Source: Clostridia bacterium
Lineage (GTDB): Bacteria; Bacillota; Clostridia; TANB77; CAG-508
Length of the DNA stretch: 45,721 nt
NCBI GenBank assembly: GCA_017409455.1
Contig: JAFQSS010000034.1
Span: 1 to 45,721, forward strand
Direction of reading: 5' to 3'
The notes beneath the pieces were generated by a model. That model was not told where the DNA came from, did no database searches, and saw only the letters and a program-made list of their open reading frames with translations. Shown here piece by piece: positions 42,781-45,721 of the stretch; positions within the stretch are counted from its first letter, which is position 1, and every line of letters starts with the position of its first letter. The translations under genes were made by a program, and so were the position numbers.

Positions 42781-43009
42781 ACTTTTCATCTAATTTTTCT
42801 AGATTTATATTTTTAAGTTTTTTTATTAATTCTTCAAATTTTTGTACATCATTGTATAGTTCATATACATCATTTAATTTGAAAGGTACTTTCTCAACGA
42901 TATTTTTTGAAAAAGCTGAAATTCCCTTTATATCTTGGCTATTTTTTTCTTTTAAATCATCAAAAGAGTCAAAGCTAATTTTATCTAAATATTTTAATGC
43001 TATTATTAT
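42764..43009 (-). pseudogene. Start-less 81-codon fragment upstream of the 105-aa gene
   Basis: An open minus-strand frame runs from a TGA (43012-43010) to a TAG (42766-42764) with no ATG, GTG or TTG start. Its product would be helical and charged, with segments such as ALKYLDKISFDSFDDLKEKN and NINLEKLDEKYETIS. It begins only about 8 bases after the ATPase stop codon. It looks like a 5'-truncated gene, perhaps once joined to the 105-aa piece downstream. Family unknown. Confidence 0.5.
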
Positions 43010-43017
43010 TCAAATTT

Positions 43018-44220
43018 TTAAAATTCATCATTCATCAAAAACTCAAATATATTAATGTGTTTTATTCCGTTTTTTGAATAATCTTCTTCATCTAATGAAA
43101 TAACATATTTTGAATATGCATCATTAATTGCATCATATGCTCCAAATTCTCTTTCTCTTGTTTCTTCAGAAGATAATGTGTAACAAACTTGGATATATTT
43201 TAAATCTTTGTTTTTTGTTGCCACAAAGTCTACTTCGCCTTTTTTAGTCTTGCCAATATATACTTCGTAGCCTTTAGCAAGCAAATCATTATAAACAATA
43301 TTTTCTAATGAATTTGAATAATTAAGCTCTTTATTATTAGTTTTAATCTTTTTTACGCCTAAATCAGAAGCATAATATTTATTTAAAGTTTTTAATACGC
43401 TTTTACCATGAATGTCATATCTGTAAACTTTGTTCATTATAAATGTTGAACATAATGCTTCTAGATAATTATATAAAGTATCATTGGCTATTTCATGATG
43501 TTCTGTTTTCAAATAATTTAATACGTTATTAGCTGAAAATTCTTTCCCCTCTGTTTCTAGAACATATTGTAATATTTTATTAAATGATGTTACATCTTTT
43601 ATATTTAATCTTTCAACTACATCTTTTAAAAGTATTGAATCATAAACATCAGAAATATAATTTAATTTTGCGCTTTCATTATTAAATGAAAATCTTTGTG
43701 GAAGACTTCCCCATTGAAATATGTCTAATAACAATTTTTTGTAATCTTCCTTCTTGGTATTTGTAAACTCTACTACCTCTTTAAATGATAGTGGTAAAAC
43801 TCTAAAACTTACATATCTACCAGATAAATCTGTAGATAATTCTAAAAATGTCATTTTACTATTAGAACCTGTTATAAATATACTAAACTGATCTGTAATT
43901 CTTAAAGAGTTTATACCTTTTTCAAATTCTTCCACTTTTTGTATTTCGTCCAAAAAGACATAGTATTTGTTTTTAGTTTTCACAAGACTTTTTATATAGT
44001 CATTTAGATCTTTTGCATTTTTTATAAAGCTGTAATCCAATGATTCAAAATTTATATAAATTATTTGTTCTTCATTAACTCCATCTTGTTTTATTTCATC
44101 CATTATTTGAGTTAATATAACTGATTTTCCACTTCTTCTTAGTCCATATATTATTTTAATTAATGATGTTTCATTATAAAAATCTCTTATTTTAGTTAAA
44201 TATTTTTCTCTAATTAACAT
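43018..44220 (-). CDS. AAA ATPase with DUF4143 (AAA_14 family)
   Basis: A 400-residue P-loop ATPase of a family widespread in gut bacteria and archaea whose role is not settled. The AAA_14 domain has Walker A GLRRSGKS (26-33), Walker B YYVFLDEIQKV (about 103-113), sensor FITGSNS and the arginine-containing LSGRYVSFRVLPLSF. The C-terminal DUF4143 region contains a restriction-nuclease-like segment, GEVDFVATKNKDLKYIQVCY, with the D...E/Q-x-K spacing of a PD-(D/E)xK fold. I start at 44220, with GAGGTGG 6 bases upstream; the longer frame lacks a site. Its control region has a near-consensus promoter and two direct repeats. Downstream lie decayed genes. Confidence 0.88.
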   Translation of the reverse strand: MLIREKYLTKIRDFYNETSLIKIIYGLRRSGKSVILTQIMDEIKQDGVNEEQIIYINFESLDYSFIKNAKDLNDYIKSLVKTKNKYYVFLDEIQKVEEFEKGINSLRITDQFSIFITGSNSKMTFLELSTDLSGRYVSFRVLPLSFKEVVEFTNTKKEDYKKLLLDIFQWGSLPQRFSFNNESAKLNYISDVYDSILLKDVVERLNIKDVTSFNKILQYVLETEGKEFSANNVLNYLKTEHHEIANDTLYNYLEALCSTFIMNKVYRYDIHGKSVLKTLNKYYASDLGVKKIKTNNKELNYSNSLENIVYNDLLAKGYEVYIGKTKKGEVDFVATKNKDLKYIQVCYTLSSEETREREFGAYDAINDAYSKYVISLDEEDYSKNGIKHINIFEFLMNDEF

Positions 44221-44239
44221 ATTTTTCCACCTCAATATT

Positions 44240-44268
44240 ATTATACCATAAAAGTTTCTGGTTGTAAA
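44240..44268 (-). promoter_or_regulatory. Promoter of the ATPase gene
   Basis: Minus strand TTTACA (44268-44263), 17-base spacer, TATAAT (44245-44240), about 20 bases before the ATG at 44220. The -35 meets the first of the two direct repeats. Confidence 0.7.
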
Positions 44269-44336
44269 GTTATTTCGATACACTGGAATAACTTTTTGGT
44301 ATTTAAACTTATTTTGATACAACAGAATAACTTTTA
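44266..44336. repeat. Two 32-bp direct repeats, operator-like
   Basis: Copies at 44266-44297 and 44305-44336 match at 26 of 32 positions and start 39 bases apart. Each contains a split inverted repeat: GTTATT-N12-AATAAC in the first, CTTATT-N12-AATAAC in the second, around a core GATAC. They lie in the divergent gap between the ATPase and peroxiredoxin genes, touching the -35 of the ATPase promoter. Confidence 0.8.
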
Positions 44337-44365
44337 TGCACATAATTTTATTTTACTTATATAAT
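44337..44365 (+). promoter_or_regulatory. Possible promoter of the peroxiredoxin gene
   Basis: Plus strand TATAAT (44360-44365) is an exact -10, but the best -35 at 17 bases is a weak TGCACA (44337-44342), right after the second direct repeat. A protein bound there could affect this promoter too. Confidence 0.4.
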
Positions 44366-44385
44366 AAATTGAAAGGAGTTTTTCT

Positions 44386-45081
44386 ATGGATTATGAATTA
44401 ATGATGAATGGTACTGTAAAAATTGGTCAACCTGCCCCTGATTTTACAGCAGAAACTACATATGGCCCTGTCTCTCTTGATGATTATAAGGGAAAATGGC
44501 TAGTTTTATTCTCTCATCCTGGAGACTTTACCCCCGTATGCACTACTGAAATGATTGCATTTGCAAAAGTAAATTCTTATTTTGAAAAATTAAATACTTG
44601 TTTACTTGGATTAAGTATTGATAGCAATTCATCACATTTAGCTTGGATGCACGACATTTATTGTATGACAGGAATTGTTTTGCCTTTTCCTATAATAGCT
44701 GATAGAAATGGCACTATCGCTAGAAAATATGGTATGATTTCTAATGATATTAGTAATACCGAAACTGTTAGAAATGTATTTATTATTGATGATAAAGGAA
44801 TTGTTAGAGTTATTTTAGTTTATCCGTTAAATGTGGGGAGATTTATACCCGAAATATTAAGAATTATTGAAGCTTTACAGATGTCAGATTGTACACATGC
44901 TTCTATTCCAGTTAATTGGATACCTGGTCAACCTGTAATTCAGCCTCCTCCTCGTACTTATCCGCTTCTTCAAGAAAGATTAAATTCTATTGAAGAACAT
45001 AATAATGGTATGAACTGGTATTTGGCTTTTCAGGGGTCTAAACAAGAATGTTTAATAGAGACAAAAGGAGACGATAATTAA
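44386..45081 (+). CDS. 1-Cys (Prx6-type) peroxiredoxin
   Basis: Reduces peroxides through a peroxidatic cysteine. The 231-residue protein has the AhpC/TSA domain with GQPAPDFTA, the active site PGDFTPVCTTE (Cys52), a conserved Arg in ETVRNVFIIDDKG, and the Prx6 C-terminal extension (about 165-225) with WIPGQPVIQPPP. The usual C-terminal resolving cysteine pair of 2-Cys types is not evident, though extra cysteines occur elsewhere (YCMTG, SDCTH). GAAAGGAG precedes the ATG. The stop codon lies inside the loop of its own terminator hairpin. Confidence 0.94.
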   Translation: MDYELMMNGTVKIGQPAPDFTAETTYGPVSLDDYKGKWLVLFSHPGDFTPVCTTEMIAFAKVNSYFEKLNTCLLGLSIDSNSSHLAWMHDIYCMTGIVLPFPIIADRNGTIARKYGMISNDISNTETVRNVFIIDDKGIVRVILVYPLNVGRFIPEILRIIEALQMSDCTHASIPVNWIPGQPVIQPPPRTYPLLQERLNSIEEHNNGMNWYLAFQGSKQECLIETKGDDN

Positions 45082-45097
45082 ATATCGTCTCCTTTTT
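45063..45097 (+). terminator. Terminator of the peroxiredoxin gene
   Basis: A perfect 13-bp stem (45063-45075 with 45084-45096), 8-nt loop, then a T-run that overlaps the second arm. Its first arm encodes the last residues of the protein. Confidence 0.9.
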
Positions 45098-45098
45098 G

Positions 45099-45221
45099 CT
45101 AATCAAATATACCTCTACATTTCCCAAAATAATAGTAGGAATCTCTTTCTGGAACAAGACTTTGTGGTATTGTTGGGTTACCTAATACACGCGGATATAC
45201 ATGGTCTATTGTGATTTTTAG
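45099..45221 (-). pseudogene. Fragment of an unidentified gene (C-terminal end)
   Basis: A 40-codon minus-strand frame after a TGA stop, with no start codon, encodes a confident-looking protein end: IDHVYPRVLGNPTIPQSLVP then ERDSYYYFGKCRGIFD and a TAG. It overlaps the peroxiredoxin terminator and the end of the 121-aa gene. It looks like the surviving 3' end of a gene deleted from this site. Family not recognised. Confidence 0.45.
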
Positions 45222-45583
45222 TCAATAATTTTTCTAAATATATTTTTCAACCATCTTAATATTTTATTCTCTTTTTTTATAATAGCAAGTGCTGTTGTCT
45301 GTTTCACTTCAACTCGTTCTTCTACTTTTTCTGATTGATTTACTTTATTTTCTTTTAGTAAGTTTGAAAAATATTTTTCATTTATTATTTGAATAAATGC
45401 TTTCGTTTCATCTTTAAGTTCTTGTTTACTTAAATCTTTAGTGACATCAAGGTTCACTTTATAAAACATTGACCTATTATCTTTAAAAAACTGTATAGTT
45501 GATTCCGGTATTCTATTCCTATCACTAGGATTCATATGTTCTAGGATGTAATACATTTCACTACAAGCGTTTTCAAATTCCAT
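45218..45583 (-). CDS. Small conserved-looking protein of 121 aa, start uncertain
   Basis: Begins MEFENACSEMYYILEHMNPS and continues IPESTIQFFKDNRSMFYKVN, with a helical charged middle and a basic, amphipathic C-terminus (ILRWLKNIFRKIID). The pattern resembles small Clostridia proteins seen near mobile or toxin loci, but I cannot name a family. There is no good ribosome site at this ATG. A strong site (GGAAGGAG) lies about 50 bases upstream, before a six-codon frame, MVYLSY-stop, in another frame; a single-base shift would join the two. Either a leader peptide or a frameshifted start is possible. Confidence 0.55.
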   Translation of the reverse strand: MEFENACSEMYYILEHMNPSDRNRIPESTIQFFKDNRSMFYKVNLDVTKDLSKQELKDETKAFIQIINEKYFSNLLKENKVNQSEKVEERVEVKQTTALAIIKKENKILRWLKNIFRKIID

Positions 45584-45659
45584 TTTTTCTTGTATGATAT
45601 ATTTAATAACTTAAATACACCATACACTCCTTCCTTCATTTATTTTTATATTATTATTT

Positions 45660-45688
45660 AGTATAATCTAAATGTGGTAACTGTGGAC
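45660..45688 (-). promoter_or_regulatory. Possible promoter of the 121-aa gene
   Basis: Minus strand TCCACA (45688-45683), 17-base spacer, TATACT (45665-45660). The -35 is weak. A TATAAT on the plus strand nearby could serve a gene beyond the window. Confidence 0.35.
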
Positions 45689-45721
45689 TTTTGATTTTTC
45701 TTATAGCTTTGACTATTTAAA

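Overview
This looks like chromosomal DNA from a low-GC Clostridia-type Firmicute, probably an uncultured gut lineage. Genes are AT-rich, Shine-Dalgarno sites are AGGAGG/GAGGTG-like, and promoters match the sigma-A pattern TTGACA-17-TATAAT. A tRNA-Gly-type T-box, LexA, a SpoIIM sporulation protein, a GlyQS-type glycyl-tRNA synthetase and several M23/FtsEX wall genes support the assignment. I cannot name a species. Almost all genes from 0.2 to 38.8 kb lie on the minus strand; deoD, tRNA-Trp, an M23 peptidase, rqcH and a peroxiredoxin are on the plus strand.

Layout: (1) 0.1-8.5 kb: rny, a divergent pair (unknown 134-aa protein / deoD), argS, a class A PBP and an unknown 278-aa protein. (2) 8.6-11.6 kb: a GH18 exoprotein, lexA and greA, each with its own signals. 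(3) 11.7-17.6 kb: a six-gene cell-division/wall operon, ftsE-ftsX-M23-M23-ctpA-pgsA, from one promoter. (4) 17.7-19.3 kb: an orphan Alg13/Alg14-like glycosyltransferase pair and a repeat-built coiled-coil protein. (5) 19.3-28.2 kb: a long operon, femX-like, alr, DUF1189, ftsH, unknown, endonuclease Q-like, spoIIM, xerD. (6) 28.2-36.0 kb: glyQS under a T-box, then an unknown membrane protein, glmM, ftsY, UPF0182 and DUF5665. (7) 36-39 kb: a large secreted papain-like protease. (8) 39-41.5 kb: tRNA-Trp, an M23 peptidase with a possible AUU start, and rqcH. (9) 41.5-45.7 kb: the accessory end, with small unknown proteins, decayed gene fragments, an AAA/DUF4143 ATPase with paired operator-like repeats, and a 1-Cys peroxiredoxin.

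Most of the window is housekeeping: wall synthesis and remodelling, envelope quality control, translation, DNA repair. I saw no CRISPR array, prophage, insertion sequence or recognisable defence island. The least explained features are a family of nested palindromes at the 3' ends of genes (four copies plus one relative), the paired repeats upstream of the ATPase gene, the cluster of broken genes at 42.1-43.0 kb, a UPF0182 terminator that covers the next gene's ribosome site, and the tRNA-Trp/M23 arrangement. No database search was possible; family names come from recognised motifs.
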